DNA of 64,000 nucleotides from the NCBI RefSeq assembly GCF_001577265.1, contig NZ_CP014517.1:1045001-1109000 (forward strand), in the 5' to 3' direction. The position numbers and the translations under genes were made by a program. The stretch's first letter is position 1. Each line of letters opens with the position of its first letter. The notes under the pieces were generated by a model. The model was not told the DNA's origin. It saw only the letters and a program-made list of their open reading frames with translations, and made no database searches. This document shows positions 7,902 through 16,272 of this stretch, in pieces. Source of the DNA: Variovorax sp. PAMC 28711 (lineage in GTDB: Bacteria; Pseudomonadota; Gammaproteobacteria; Burkholderiales; Burkholderiaceae_C).

Positions 7902-9724
7902 GCAAACCCCTTTTCGAGGTCGCGCAACAGCGCCTCAATATCCTCTTCCTTCAATCCCACCGAGTAATAGTCGTAGTCCTCAATATCGTTTGGATCGAGC
8001 GCGATGGGGTCGACGCCGAGCGCCGAATCGTCAAGGGCTGCGGCCATCTGCTTGATTTTGTAGTCGAGGCGCTCGAGGACGGTTTCGTCGACGGTCTCCT
8101 CGCACTCAACGATCTCGATGATCGTTTCTTCATCCGCGGAGAGGCCGAAGCGATGAATTCGATCCTCGGATTGCAGGTAGTGGGCCGCGTTGAAAGTGCG
8201 GTCGAGATACATGGCGTGATGGCAGACACGATGCAAGCTAATGCCCTCGCCTGCGGCGGCAGGGTTTGCCACCATAACCATGGTGTTTCGGTCGTCGTGA
8301 AAGAGCTTGATTTTGCCCTCCCGCGTCTCATCGTCGTCCTCGTCCCCCGCGTCCACTCCTCCATGGATGTAAACAGCCCCCAGGTCCGACAGACGCGCCG
8401 CGATGTATTCGACGTTCCGCACATAAGACGACCAGATCAACACCTTTTTGCCTTCGAGCGCGAGCTGCCGCGCGCGACGCAAAACGTATCGCAACTTGGG
8501 CCCGTCACCCTCTTCAAGAACGGCGGCCAGCAAGTCAGGGTGCGCGAAGCCGAACTCGGATGCGAGCAGCGCAGGGTTCGATACAAACTGCAAGAGCCGT
8601 GTCACCGACCGCCCGAGTGCTCGAAACGACTGTTTGCTTCGAATACTTAACGCCGATGCAGCCTCGCGGGCGACCTCGTGCTTCATCAAGCGATATAGCT
8701 CGCGCTGCAGAGGAGCCAGAGGCAGGCGAACTCGCTGGCGAGTGATCGGCGGCAACCCCAGTTCTGTCTTGTTCGTCCGCACGTATACGGCTTTGATCAG
8801 GTCGACAACATTGTCAACATTCGCATCGATCTCGGGATAGAGAAAAAAGAACTGCGGTATCAGGTCGTCGACGGCCTGCGGCATCGGCGTGCCGGACATC
8901 ACCAGCTTGCCGACAGGCAAATGGGCCAACGAGAGCACGGCTCTTGCGGTGCGTTTTGCAATGCCGCTTTTGATACGGTGACTTTCGTCCAGGAAGACGA
9001 AGACCTTGTGACGCGCGCAATGGGCCGCGAGCATGTCGCCCACGTTCACCAGCTGCTGGTAGGTGATCAGCATAAAGCGAGGATCGTCCATCAGCATCCG
9101 CTCGATCTTGTCCCGGCCTCCACGAAGACGCACAAACTGCCTCCCCAGTTGCGGCATGCAGTCGACGATTTGCTCGTCCCACGCTGCGAAGGCGTTCTTA
9201 GGGGCGACAACCAGCAGACGCTCCGAGTCCCGTGCCTTGAAGAAAAAGAAGGACAGCGCCTCGGTAGTCTTGCCCGCGCCAGGAACGGAAAAAGTCGCGG
9301 CTGCCGGCAGCGACGCCATCTTGGCCACGTTGCGAGCCTGCTGCGGTGACAGGTCGCGGGCAAAGCCGAGGGATTTCAGCTCGGAGCGTAGGACCGCTTG
9401 GTCCACCCACTCCTGCCTGACTGCGGCGTCGTATCCCGCCGCCGCGCGCGCCGACCTGAGCAGGAGCTCCCGCGCGGCCGGGCCCACCTCGTAGCCGACA
9501 CCGAGGCGCAGCCCATACGTGCTGAGGATGTTGAGCATCGAGCCGCGCAGCGAGGCGAAATTCCACCAGGGCATCGACAGCTCGCGACTGCCCTCCTGCC
9601 GCGCGTTCGGTGTGTGGTCCATCGCCAGCCGGCGGACGAGCGAGGGCCACTCCTGCCCGTCGTCCTCCGGCTCCCAGCGCATGAACGCCGAGAGATCGCC
9701 TTCACGATAGTCGATCCTCAGCAT
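7898..9724 (-). CDS. SNF2-like superfamily 2 helicase/translocase
   Basis: A 608-residue SF2 ATPase. Walker A is VPGAGKTT (147-154), motif II is DESH (246-249), motif III is SGTP (277-280), and the C-terminal RecA domain carries AGEGISLH (491-498) and the arginine motif SEDRIHRFG (519-527). The N-terminal 120 residues (MPWWNFASLRG region) are an extra domain of unknown role. Such DNA translocases power restriction and antiviral systems (type I/III R-M, DISARM). The start overlaps the end of the ParB-like gene, and its own stop overlaps the next start. An acidic tail (DPNDIEDYDYY) ends the protein. Confidence 0.93.
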   Translation of the reverse strand: MLRIDYREGDLSAFMRWEPEDDGQEWPSLVRRLAMDHTPNARQEGSRELSMPWWNFASLRGSMLNILSTYGLRLGVGYEVGPAARELLLRSARAAAGYDAAVRQEWVDQAVLRSELKSLGFARDLSPQQARNVAKMASLPAAATFSVPGAGKTTEALSFFFFKARDSERLLVVAPKNAFAAWDEQIVDCMPQLGRQFVRLRGGRDKIERMLMDDPRFMLITYQQLVNVGDMLAAHCARHKVFVFLDESHRIKSGIAKRTARAVLSLAHLPVGKLVMSGTPMPQAVDDLIPQFFFLYPEIDANVDNVVDLIKAVYVRTNKTELGLPPITRQRVRLPLAPLQRELYRLMKHEVAREAASALSIRSKQSFRALGRSVTRLLQFVSNPALLASEFGFAHPDLLAAVLEEGDGPKLRYVLRRARQLALEGKKVLIWSSYVRNVEYIAARLSDLGAVYIHGGVDAGDEDDDETREGKIKLFHDDRNTMVMVANPAAAGEGISLHRVCHHAMYLDRTFNAAHYLQSEDRIHRFGLSADEETIIEIVECEETVDETVLERLDYKIKQMAAALDDSALGVDPIALDPNDIEDYDYYSVGLKEEDIEALLRDLEKGFA

Positions 9725-11031
9725 GCCTTCGACGCGATGAATTCCCTGATCTTTGCGATCTGGGCCTCCAACCTGTCCAACTGGCCGGCGACGCCCTCGA
9801 CCTTCGTCTCGGCGCCCAGGCCGAGCTTGATGCCGTCCTCAAGCGCGCCGGTCGCTCGTGCGCAGCAGTCGAGCAGCTTCTCAGCCGACTTCGTGTCGCG
9901 TTTGAGCTGCTTTTGGCTCTCGATGAACTCGACGATGATTTGGCGCGCGGCGCCGGCGTTATCGCCCTTACAGATCTCTTTTGAAAGTGCCAGGTCGTCA
10001 GCTTCGCCGCTCGACTTGGCCGGCCCGCCGCCGAACAGGTCCGTCGTTTCGTCGTCGACTGCAACAGTGGAAATCGGAAAGGCGGCTTTGAGCTTCTCGA
10101 TGATTGGCCCGATGTGCTGCGCCATGCCGTTGATAGCGTCGTGCAGGCTGTCCTTGACCTCGTCGGGCTTGTCGATCAACGCGAACGCCGCCTCCTTGAA
10201 AAGCTGCTGCCTTCCAGTACCGCCGACTTTGCCGCGGGATGTGACGATCCTGCGAAAGGCAAGCTCGCCGCCCGCGACAAGGGACCACATGTTGTCCTTG
10301 CCACGCGACAGGAGCCAGTCGTGGGCGTAATCCCGCATGTCGAGCAGCTCCTTGATATCTGCTTCCTTCATTCCATACACCTCGCCCAGTTCCTTGTCGG
10401 AGTAGCCCTCGCGCTGGCGCTTGGCCAGCATCATGTTGGCTTTCGAGTCCCACGAGTAGTCGGCCTTGATGTCCTTCTCGATTTGAAGTTCTGCCTCCAG
10501 GCGGTCGATCGCTTTCGTGTCCACAGGTGGCAAGACCGCAACATCGATGTATTCGAAATGCCCGAATTTGCTCGAATCCGAATGAAAAAGATCGCGCCAG
10601 GTGGCGAGCCGGCGGTTCCCATTGATCACGAAGCCGTGCTCGTCGAGCAGGATCGGGTCGACCTGCTTGTTGGCAGCGTTCTCGAAATACTTTCGAAGGT
10701 CGGACTTCTCGGCCAGCTTCAAAAGGAGGGCGTGCTGTATTTCCTGCGCCTTCCAAAGCTCAGGGTCGTCCAAGAACAAGCCAACTGACTCCTGCGGATT
10801 CTTCGCGAGGTGCTCTACTTGGGCGGACGCCGTGCGCCCGTTCTCAAGTCGGTATTTGGGCACGTTTTGATGGACGCGGATGATCTTGATGTCCTGCGTC
10901 TGCCCTTGGATCACCACTCGATGCGTTGCGCCATTGGCGGCCACCAGCTTTTTGCCGAACTCTTCAATGCGAGCGGCCTTCGTCCAGCCGAAGCGAGAGT
11001 CTTTTGGGTTCAGAGGCAACGATGTGAGCAT
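9718..11031 (-). CDS. ParB/DGQHR-like protein with HTH, in defence-type operon
   Basis: A 437-residue protein. Residues 125-148 (DPILLD then GFVINGNRRLATW) match the core of ParB/sulfiredoxin-fold domains, where a G-x-R-R nucleotide/DNA-binding signature is typical. A helix-turn-helix-like segment follows (GYSDKELGEVYGMKEADIKE), then a long helical C-terminus. ATG 11031 is chosen because it lies 1 base after the upstream stop (TGACATG); the longer frame upstream would overlap the endonuclease gene. No partner ParA is present, so plasmid-type partitioning is unlikely. A role in DNA recognition or NTP-dependent loading for the operon's nucleases is inference. Confidence 0.8.
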   Translation of the reverse strand: MLTSLPLNPKDSRFGWTKAARIEEFGKKLVAANGATHRVVIQGQTQDIKIIRVHQNVPKYRLENGRTASAQVEHLAKNPQESVGLFLDDPELWKAQEIQHALLLKLAEKSDLRKYFENAANKQVDPILLDEHGFVINGNRRLATWRDLFHSDSSKFGHFEYIDVAVLPPVDTKAIDRLEAELQIEKDIKADYSWDSKANMMLAKRQREGYSDKELGEVYGMKEADIKELLDMRDYAHDWLLSRGKDNMWSLVAGGELAFRRIVTSRGKVGGTGRQQLFKEAAFALIDKPDEVKDSLHDAINGMAQHIGPIIEKLKAAFPISTVAVDDETTDLFGGGPAKSSGEADDLALSKEICKGDNAGAARQIIVEFIESQKQLKRDTKSAEKLLDCCARATGALEDGIKLGLGAETKVEGVAGQLDRLEAQIAKIREFIASKAC

Positions 11032-11032
11032 G

Positions 11033-11491
11033 TCAAGATTCCATTGCAAAAACGAGCGTGGGGACGTGATAGGCCTTCTTGAAAATCGCGAGCTCGCGCT
11101 CCAATCGCTTTGCCTGCGCGAGGTTGTCACCGAGCAGTTTGGCCATGTCCTGAGAGGGCAAAATAATGATTGCGCCCTTGACGAGGTTGTCCAAATACAT
11201 GGCCTGCAGCTTCATCAGGTCCGCGTAGACGCGCGAGATGTTCCCGGTCTGTATGCACAAGCCAATGTCGTCTTTGGCCGCTGTAATCGTCATGTCCGAA
11301 TCGGCGGAGACGCACACCTCACCAGACCATCCCGTGGCCTTAAGCTGAGAGAGCAACTGACCGCGAATGCGCGTCGCGGCGCCAGGCCCCGCTTTTTCAG
11401 TAACGCTGGTGATCGCGTCGGCGACGGTTTTGCGCAAAGCCGCTGATATGCATTTGTCGCCAGCGCAGTGGCTTAGCGTGAAGTGCTTCAC
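11033..11491 (-). CDS. BglII/BstYI-like restriction endonuclease candidate
   Basis: A 152-residue protein whose second half follows the BglII/BstYI pattern: an acidic pair (DD at 74-75), then IQTGNISRVYADL (80-92), a helix, then GAIIILPS, and a C-terminal YHVPTLVFAM strand. In characterised relatives the motif before the Gln is Glu-x-Gln; here it reads C79-I80-Q81, so one expected catalytic acid is replaced by Cys. It sits between a DNA methyltransferase (start/stop overlap) and the ParB-like gene, which supports a restriction role. It could instead be a noncatalytic specificity subunit. Family assignment is from memory of the fold pattern, hence moderate confidence. Confidence 0.6.
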   Translation of the reverse strand: MKHFTLSHCAGDKCISAALRKTVADAITSVTEKAGPGAATRIRGQLLSQLKATGWSGEVCVSADSDMTITAAKDDIGLCIQTGNISRVYADLMKLQAMYLDNLVKGAIIILPSQDMAKLLGDNLAQAKRLERELAIFKKAYHVPTLVFAMES

Positions 11492-12522
11492 CTTGAGCCC
11501 TCGTCCGTCGGGGCAGAGACGGAGGGCGGCGTCTTCGACAGCGAGCTCTGGGTATGGTCGTAAATCGGCCGGTCATGAGGCCGATAGATGGCGTTGCCGT
11601 CGAGTGCGGCCTGCATGCGCTGCCTGCCCACCTCGGCATAATCCGCATCCAACTCGCAACCCCAAAAGCGACGTCCATGAATCGCGGCAGCGACGCCCGC
11701 GGACGCGACGCCTGCAAACGGGTCGAAAACGAGATCCCCCGGATTAGTTAGCGCGAGGGTGAGGCGCTCGATAAGCCCAACCGGAAACTGGCAGGGGTGG
11801 ATGGTTTTTTCAACGTGGTTGCTTTTCACGTTGGGAATATTCCAGACATCCTCGGGATTCTTGCCCAGGGGATTGCCCGAAAATTGGCCTGCGTTGGGCC
11901 CCTTGAAGTGCTTCTTGCCCGGATACTTTGATGGCACCCTTACCTCATCGAGGTTGAAGGTGTAATCGTCCTTTTTTAACCGAGTCTTCGTATACCAGAG
12001 AACGACTTCATAGCGCCCCGAGAAGCGGCGCTGCGTGTGGAGCCCATGGCCAAACGTCCAAATGATACGGTTGCGCATTTGAAGCTTGTGTCTTTTGAAG
12101 ATCGGAGCGAACTCGATGTCCAAAGGAAATATCTGGCTGTCTACCACGAAGTTGCCGACCTGCCAGCAGAGGCTCCCACCGTCTTTGAGACGCGGGATCA
12201 ACTCATCGATGATGCTGGCCTGCCATTCCAAATAGGCCTCCAATCCCTGCTTACTCTCGTACTCCTTGCCGATGTTGTAGGGCGGGGAAGTCACGATGAG
12301 GTCGAACACTGGCTCAGCAGGCAGGCCCTTCAGAAACGCAAGAACATCGCCCAGCCATATGGCACTCGCCTCGCCGATCAAAGCCTCAGGTTTGGCCTTC
12401 TTCCCTGGCTTGATTAAACGGGAAGTGGGCGGCACGCTATCCGTGCCTTTTCGCGCTGCTCGCGCGGTGTCGGTCGCCATCAATGCGTCCATTTCTGCTT
12501 CTATCGGTTCTTCGAAATGCAT
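11488..12522 (-). CDS. Beta-class DNA methyltransferase (N4-cytosine or N6-adenine)
   Basis: A 344-residue amino-methyltransferase. The catalytic motif IV TSPPY (78-82) comes first and the AdoMet-binding motif I DPFAG (267-271) near the C-terminus, the beta-class order. The Ser before PPY leans to N4-cytosine but does not settle it. A target-recognition region lies between (KKHFKGPNAGQFSGNP). ATG 12522 is chosen because ggagg lies about 10 bases upstream, whereas the longer in-frame ORF lacks this. It is the first gene of the five-gene operon and would protect host DNA from the encoded nuclease(s). Confidence 0.92.
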   Translation of the reverse strand: MHFEEPIEAEMDALMATDTARAARKGTDSVPPTSRLIKPGKKAKPEALIGEASAIWLGDVLAFLKGLPAEPVFDLIVTSPPYNIGKEYESKQGLEAYLEWQASIIDELIPRLKDGGSLCWQVGNFVVDSQIFPLDIEFAPIFKRHKLQMRNRIIWTFGHGLHTQRRFSGRYEVVLWYTKTRLKKDDYTFNLDEVRVPSKYPGKKHFKGPNAGQFSGNPLGKNPEDVWNIPNVKSNHVEKTIHPCQFPVGLIERLTLALTNPGDLVFDPFAGVASAGVAAAIHGRRFWGCELDADYAEVGRQRMQAALDGNAIYRPHDRPIYDHTQSSLSKTPPSVSAPTDEGSR

Positions 12523-12712
12523 CTTGCTGCCTCCAATGATGACCGCTGCGGCCGCAACCACCAGGCATCTGATCGATTATGGAAATACCACGAGCGGCGC
12601 CAGGCCACTTCAACGCGCTCCTCCGCTTCTCAGTATGAGCTTGATACGTTGAAGCGAGCTGCCCAGACTCTACAGGGTGGCGGATTCGGTTCTCAGGCCG
12701 TAACATTACGGA

Positions 12713-12991
12713 ATGGAGATTCCCTTCCCACTTAACGCGCTCCATCCGTTCACCGCGGTCGACATCGAGTTGATGGCCGAGTGGGCAGAATGGCGAAAAT
12801 ACCGCGACCCTGATTTCCCGTTGATCGCCTGCGGAGGAATTCAGAGGGATATCGCTACTGGAGAGTCTCCTCAAACTCCTGAAAAAGTCGGAATGTGGGT
12901 CAGGCCACCTGAATTGCCCAACCGACGCCTGGCGACCATTTTGGGCGGCACCGCACCGATCATCCAGAGTAAGGCCGGAACCTCACCTTAG
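12713..12991 (+). CDS. Possible small hypothetical protein in the 12.52-12.96 kb gap
   Basis: The gap 12523-12959 between the methyltransferase start and the next gene would contain the operon promoter. The only plausible ORF is this 92-codon frame: MEIPFPLNALHPF, then AEWAEWRKYRDPDFPLIACGG. It begins inside a ccgtaacattacgg palindrome region (12700-12713) and overlaps the 3' end of the convergent gene at 12960 by about 32 bases. I do not recognise it, and it may be chance. No clear -35/-10 pair for the methyltransferase operon was seen. Confidence 0.3.
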   Translation: MEIPFPLNALHPFTAVDIELMAEWAEWRKYRDPDFPLIACGGIQRDIATGESPQTPEKVGMWVRPPELPNRRLATILGGTAPIIQSKAGTSP

Positions 12992-13877
12992 GCGGCCGAA
13001 AGAAGGCCGACTCGGGCGGCTCATGCACAGCCCGCTCGGGTCGCCAATCAGGGTTGCCCGTACGCTTGCTGCGATCGATGCGAAGTACCACCCAGTACTT
13101 CAAAGCGAGGCGATGCTTCACGTGGGGCGGACAACACTCGAATAGCCAGCGCAGCTTGGACAGCATTGCCCCAGGACAGGTCGCCAGCCGCAGCGCGCGC
13201 TGGTCGGCGGGTAGCAACACACCCTCGTAGCAGCTTTGCTCCAGACCCAGCCACAACCCGTTCTCCAGAATGAACTCGTTCCACTCCTCGCATGAATCCT
13301 CGAAACGGGGATCGCTGTCGGCCACCACCTGAAACAACGCAAGCTCCTCGGCGAGTTCAGCATCGTGCGCTACACGCTCCTCGTACCAGTCGTACCGCCA
13401 ACGGTCCCGCTCGTCGAGCCACAGGCTCTCGGTTTGCGCCCGCGAGATGCGCCCATAGTCGACCGACGATGCGCTGCTGGGCGAATCATCGACCACGTCC
13501 AAAGCTATCCGCATGGGATCGAGCTGCTCGATGATTCCGGCAAGCCCGCACTCCGGCCCATCAGTCACCAACCCCGGCAGGCTCCAGTCAATGCGGCACA
13601 TCAAGGGATCGACCGCATCGCAGCGGGAGAGGGCGTCCCCCCATTCGCTGGGGCTGGTCTCCATCGCGATCGCCCACGTGGCTGGTGAGTGCTCGACCGA
13701 CATCTCCATGGCGTAGCGGGCTTCTCCTGGATCTGAGTCGACCAAAGCCTGAATGTGTTGGGACCAAAGCCGTCTGAACAGTCCAGGCTGGGGCTTGCGT
13801 GAGCCCGGAATCGCCAAGGCTTGCGCAGCGGACTCGCTGAGTCGCGCCCCTTGTGGCTGCCAAAAGAAGTCGTCCAT
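12960..13877 (-). CDS. Hypothetical protein, element cargo
   Basis: A 305-residue protein I do not recognise. It is acidic and tryptophan-rich (WLDERDRWRYDWYEERVAHDAELAEEL), with no signal peptide, membrane segment or known motif. ATG 13877 is chosen: gggag lies about 10 bases upstream, and the codon before it is TTG. It stands alone on the minus strand between the methyltransferase operon and the resolvase. Coding reality is supported by length and amino-acid composition. It could be a host-interaction or antiphage factor carried by the element, but nothing in the sequence shows this. Confidence 0.6.
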   Translation of the reverse strand: MDDFFWQPQGARLSESAAQALAIPGSRKPQPGLFRRLWSQHIQALVDSDPGEARYAMEMSVEHSPATWAIAMETSPSEWGDALSRCDAVDPLMCRIDWSLPGLVTDGPECGLAGIIEQLDPMRIALDVVDDSPSSASSVDYGRISRAQTESLWLDERDRWRYDWYEERVAHDAELAEELALFQVVADSDPRFEDSCEEWNEFILENGLWLGLEQSCYEGVLLPADQRALRLATCPGAMLSKLRWLFECCPPHVKHRLALKYWVVLRIDRSKRTGNPDWRPERAVHEPPESAFFRPPKVRFRPYSG

Positions 13878-13981
13878 CAAGTTGCTCCCGTACAGGCGAA
13901 GGCCGCGTTTGCCGGACTTGTACGGCTATGCCCGGCGTCCGGGGCACTGCGAACACTTAGAAGGTCGCGGAACATTACGGC

Positions 13982-14533
13982 TCAGGCAGTGGTCTTGAGG
14001 TATTCGTAGACCGTTGCCCGGGAAATGCCAAGCGTGGATGCGATTTGCGCTTTGGGAATCCCGTTTACAGCCATGTCGCGCAGCGTCTCGGCAGCTTCCT
14101 TGTTTAAGGCCGGCTTGCGGCCCTTGTAGACCCCGCTGGCTTTTGCGATCGCAATGCCTTCGCGCTGTCGCTCCTTGATAAGCGCGCGTTCAAACTGGCT
14201 CACGGCACCGAGGAGCTGCAGCATCAACGTGGCCATGGGGTCATCGCTGCTGGTGAACTTCATGCCTTCCTTCACGAACCAGACGGACACGCCGCGGTCG
14301 GTCAGCCCCTTGACCACGTCTTGCAAATCCCGAAGCGAACGCGACAGGCGGTCCATGCTGTGAACGAATAGGCAATCGCCTTCCCGCACGAACTCGAGCA
14401 TGGCTTTGAGTTGCGGCCGTTCCGTGTCCTTGCCGCTCGCTTGGTCGGCGAAAGTTTTATCGAGGGGTACTCCGTCCAGCTGACGTGCATCGTGCTGGCC
14501 GGCGGTGGAAACCCGGACGTAGCCGACGCGCAT
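13982..14533 (-). CDS. Serine resolvase/invertase (Tn3/Hin type)
   Basis: A 183-residue serine recombinase. The catalytic serine lies in the N-terminal VRVSTAGQ, the resolvase core includes DRLSRSLRDL and FERALIKERQREGI, and the C-terminal DNA-binding HTH is GIPKAQIASTLGISRATVYEYL. Length is normal for the small resolvase family and the protein looks intact. The 387-base gap upstream is a natural place for a res site. No Tn3 transposase is nearby, so this is either a stand-alone resolution/inversion function or a leftover of a transposon within the element. Confidence 0.93.
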   Translation of the reverse strand: MRVGYVRVSTAGQHDARQLDGVPLDKTFADQASGKDTERPQLKAMLEFVREGDCLFVHSMDRLSRSLRDLQDVVKGLTDRGVSVWFVKEGMKFTSSDDPMATLMLQLLGAVSQFERALIKERQREGIAIAKASGVYKGRKPALNKEAAETLRDMAVNGIPKAQIASTLGISRATVYEYLKTTA

Positions 14534-14920
14534 GCCTTTGAACGGATGGTTCGACGGCGCTGTGGAAGCTGTCAGAGATTCAATCTCATTTTGTATGGAT
14601 AGACTCTAAGGCTTATTCCAGAATATGTCACTTATTTGAGAAGGGACCCTCTCCATACACTTTTGTGCGTGTCGTGGAACGTCCGCTATGGGTGTAGCTC
14701 ACTTGGACGACGGTACTTGTGGATCAGTAGCTGCTACATCGTGGTCTTCGTATCTCCTTGCCTAAGACGACGAGGGCCCGGCGGAGCCGTGCATGGTGCC
14801 GCTCACAGCTTCCCTACAACCTTTTTCGTGAAAAACCTAACGTGGCTGGGGTAAGCTTCACACTCACAATCTGACTGATACTAGTGCTTACATTACTAGC
14901 GGCGGTCCAAAGGAGTTTCG
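14534..14920. other. Noncoding AT-richer gap between resolvase and unknown operon
   Basis: This 387-base stretch has no convincing ORF. It holds a short inverted repeat (tattc/gaata around 14614-14625), two nearby cttatt repeats, and then the likely promoter region of the plus-strand operon at 14921. It lies immediately upstream of the divergent resolvase gene, so it could contain its res or inversion site. I could not define three res subsites by eye. Confidence 0.4.
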
Positions 14921-15673
14921 GTGGCAGATGGCAATACGAAGTGGAGCGCGGATCATGTTCGCATCACACTGTTTTCTAGCGTCATATGGCCTGAAGACCC
15001 AAGCATCGTGGTTCGTGCACTGACCGGCGGTGAACCGGCAGAGACGGGCTCTCGCCCTGTTATGTCGGAGCGAGTTGCGAGTGCCCCGCTGGACGCCCGC
15101 CGTCGTATTGAGATTAAGTTCACCATGAATCGTATGGACTGCGTCGTGCAGCCTAGGTTGGACGTGATGCCCGAATCCATACCCCCTGTACTCTTCGATG
15201 CCGTGGAAGAGATAAGAGATCTCGCAAGGCGCTTGGAAGCCTGGCTCTCAGGGCAGCAAATGCCCATCTACCGGGTGGCCATCGGCGGAGGCGCGCTTTT
15301 TCCAGTTGCAGATCGCGATGCCGGATATAGAAAGCTCGCGGAGCTTCTGTCGTTTGTTAACCTTGATTCCTCGCGACATAAAGACTTTCAACTTCGGGTA
15401 AATACGCCTCTGGCGTCGGCACTGATTCCCGACCTGCAGATTAATGCGTTGGCCACATGGGCAAGCATTTTCGTCAATGCATCGATGTTCGATGGGACTG
15501 CGCCGACAACAGGGATTGCGTTGAACACAATTCAGAACAGTTATGTCCAGTCCATCTTGGATGTAAATACTGATGCAGATCGGAACCAACCAATCCCGCG
15601 AGAGAAAATAGTTGGTGTTATCTCCGAACTGGCTAGCGTTTGCGACAACATTCTCAACAAGGGCATGCAATGA
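14921..15673 (+). CDS. Hypothetical protein, first gene of unknown three-gene operon
   Basis: A 250-residue protein I do not recognise. It starts at GTG 14921 with a good ribosome site (aaaggag about 6 bases before). The sequence mixes a beta-rich N-terminal half (RRRIEIKFTMNRMDC) with helices later (VLFDAVEEIRDLARRLEAWL; INALATWASIFVN). No signal peptide or clear membrane span. Its stop overlaps the next start (ATGA), so the two are translationally coupled. Base composition is clearly more AT-rich than the flanking chromosome, which points to horizontal origin. Confidence 0.65.
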   Translation: MADGNTKWSADHVRITLFSSVIWPEDPSIVVRALTGGEPAETGSRPVMSERVASAPLDARRRIEIKFTMNRMDCVVQPRLDVMPESIPPVLFDAVEEIRDLARRLEAWLSGQQMPIYRVAIGGGALFPVADRDAGYRKLAELLSFVNLDSSRHKDFQLRVNTPLASALIPDLQINALATWASIFVNASMFDGTAPTTGIALNTIQNSYVQSILDVNTDADRNQPIPREKIVGVISELASVCDNILNKGMQ

Positions 15674-16272
15674 TCAACCCGCAGCCCTCGTCATCCACGG
15701 ACGAAGAATTTTTCTTAACCGCATGTCGGACTCTGGAACGCGATCGGCGCAAAAGCCATTCTTATTGGGCTGAAAACAGCCTCACCACTCCTGTAGTTGA
15801 TCCGCATCAGCGGCCTGCATTGGTTTGTTTTGCTAGTGCGCCAACAACAAATATCTTTGCCTCAGCTTTAGAGCAATTAGCACTTGTTGCGGATTCTCGA
15901 GCTCAAACAGCTCTGTCTACTGCGAATAGAGTTGTAGCTGCTGCACTGTCGATCGCGTACAAGCTTGAAACCGAAAAACTCTCAAGGGATGCTGCAAAGC
16001 AGCTGATGCGTTTTGTTGAATCGAATGCTCAGTCGCACGAATGGTTTGCCACGAACAAGCTATTAGCTGACGTTGATACTGCTCGCCTCAGTAGTAAAGC
16101 TCTTACTGGTTTAATACGTGCCACGGCGCGGACTCAAGAGGCTTTACCGGCGTGGAAGAAGACGTATCGACGCGCTTGGGATGCAATCGAAGAGAAGGGG
16201 AAAAGTCCACAAGCGATGTTCGTGGGTATGGAGAATCCGTCGGCGGGGGAAAGTGTTGATTCGCCCACCTGA
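15670..16272 (+). CDS. Hypothetical helical protein, second gene of unknown operon
   Basis: A 200-residue, largely helical protein starting at ATG 15670, which overlaps the upstream stop as ATGA; an in-frame ATG at 15640 would overlap more and is less likely. It contains runs such as ASALEQLALVADSRAQTALS and KLETEKLSRDAAKQLMRFVE, suggesting a helical bundle, and no recognised motif. Its 3' end overlaps the GTG start of the third gene by 20 bases. Function unknown; tight coupling suggests it works with its two neighbours. Confidence 0.6.
   Translation: MINPQPSSSTDEEFFLTACRTLERDRRKSHSYWAENSLTTPVVDPHQRPALVCFASAPTTNIFASALEQLALVADSRAQTALSTANRVVAAALSIAYKLETEKLSRDAAKQLMRFVESNAQSHEWFATNKLLADVDTARLSSKALTGLIRATARTQEALPAWKKTYRRAWDAIEEKGKSPQAMFVGMENPSAGESVDSPT

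Noticed and set aside
7008..12522. Classification as DISARM
   Set aside because: A helicase and methyltransferase are present, but no DUF1998 (DrmB) or phospholipase-D (DrmC) protein, and the ParB-like and BglII-like genes are not DISARM parts.
7008..12522. Classification as BREX or type I restriction
   Set aside because: No PglZ, BrxC-type ATPase, HsdS specificity subunit or HsdR-like fused endonuclease-helicase.
12437..12874. 145-codon minus-strand frame upstream of the methyltransferase
   Set aside because: Overlaps the methyltransferase N-terminus in another frame, with Arg/Ser-rich shadow composition.
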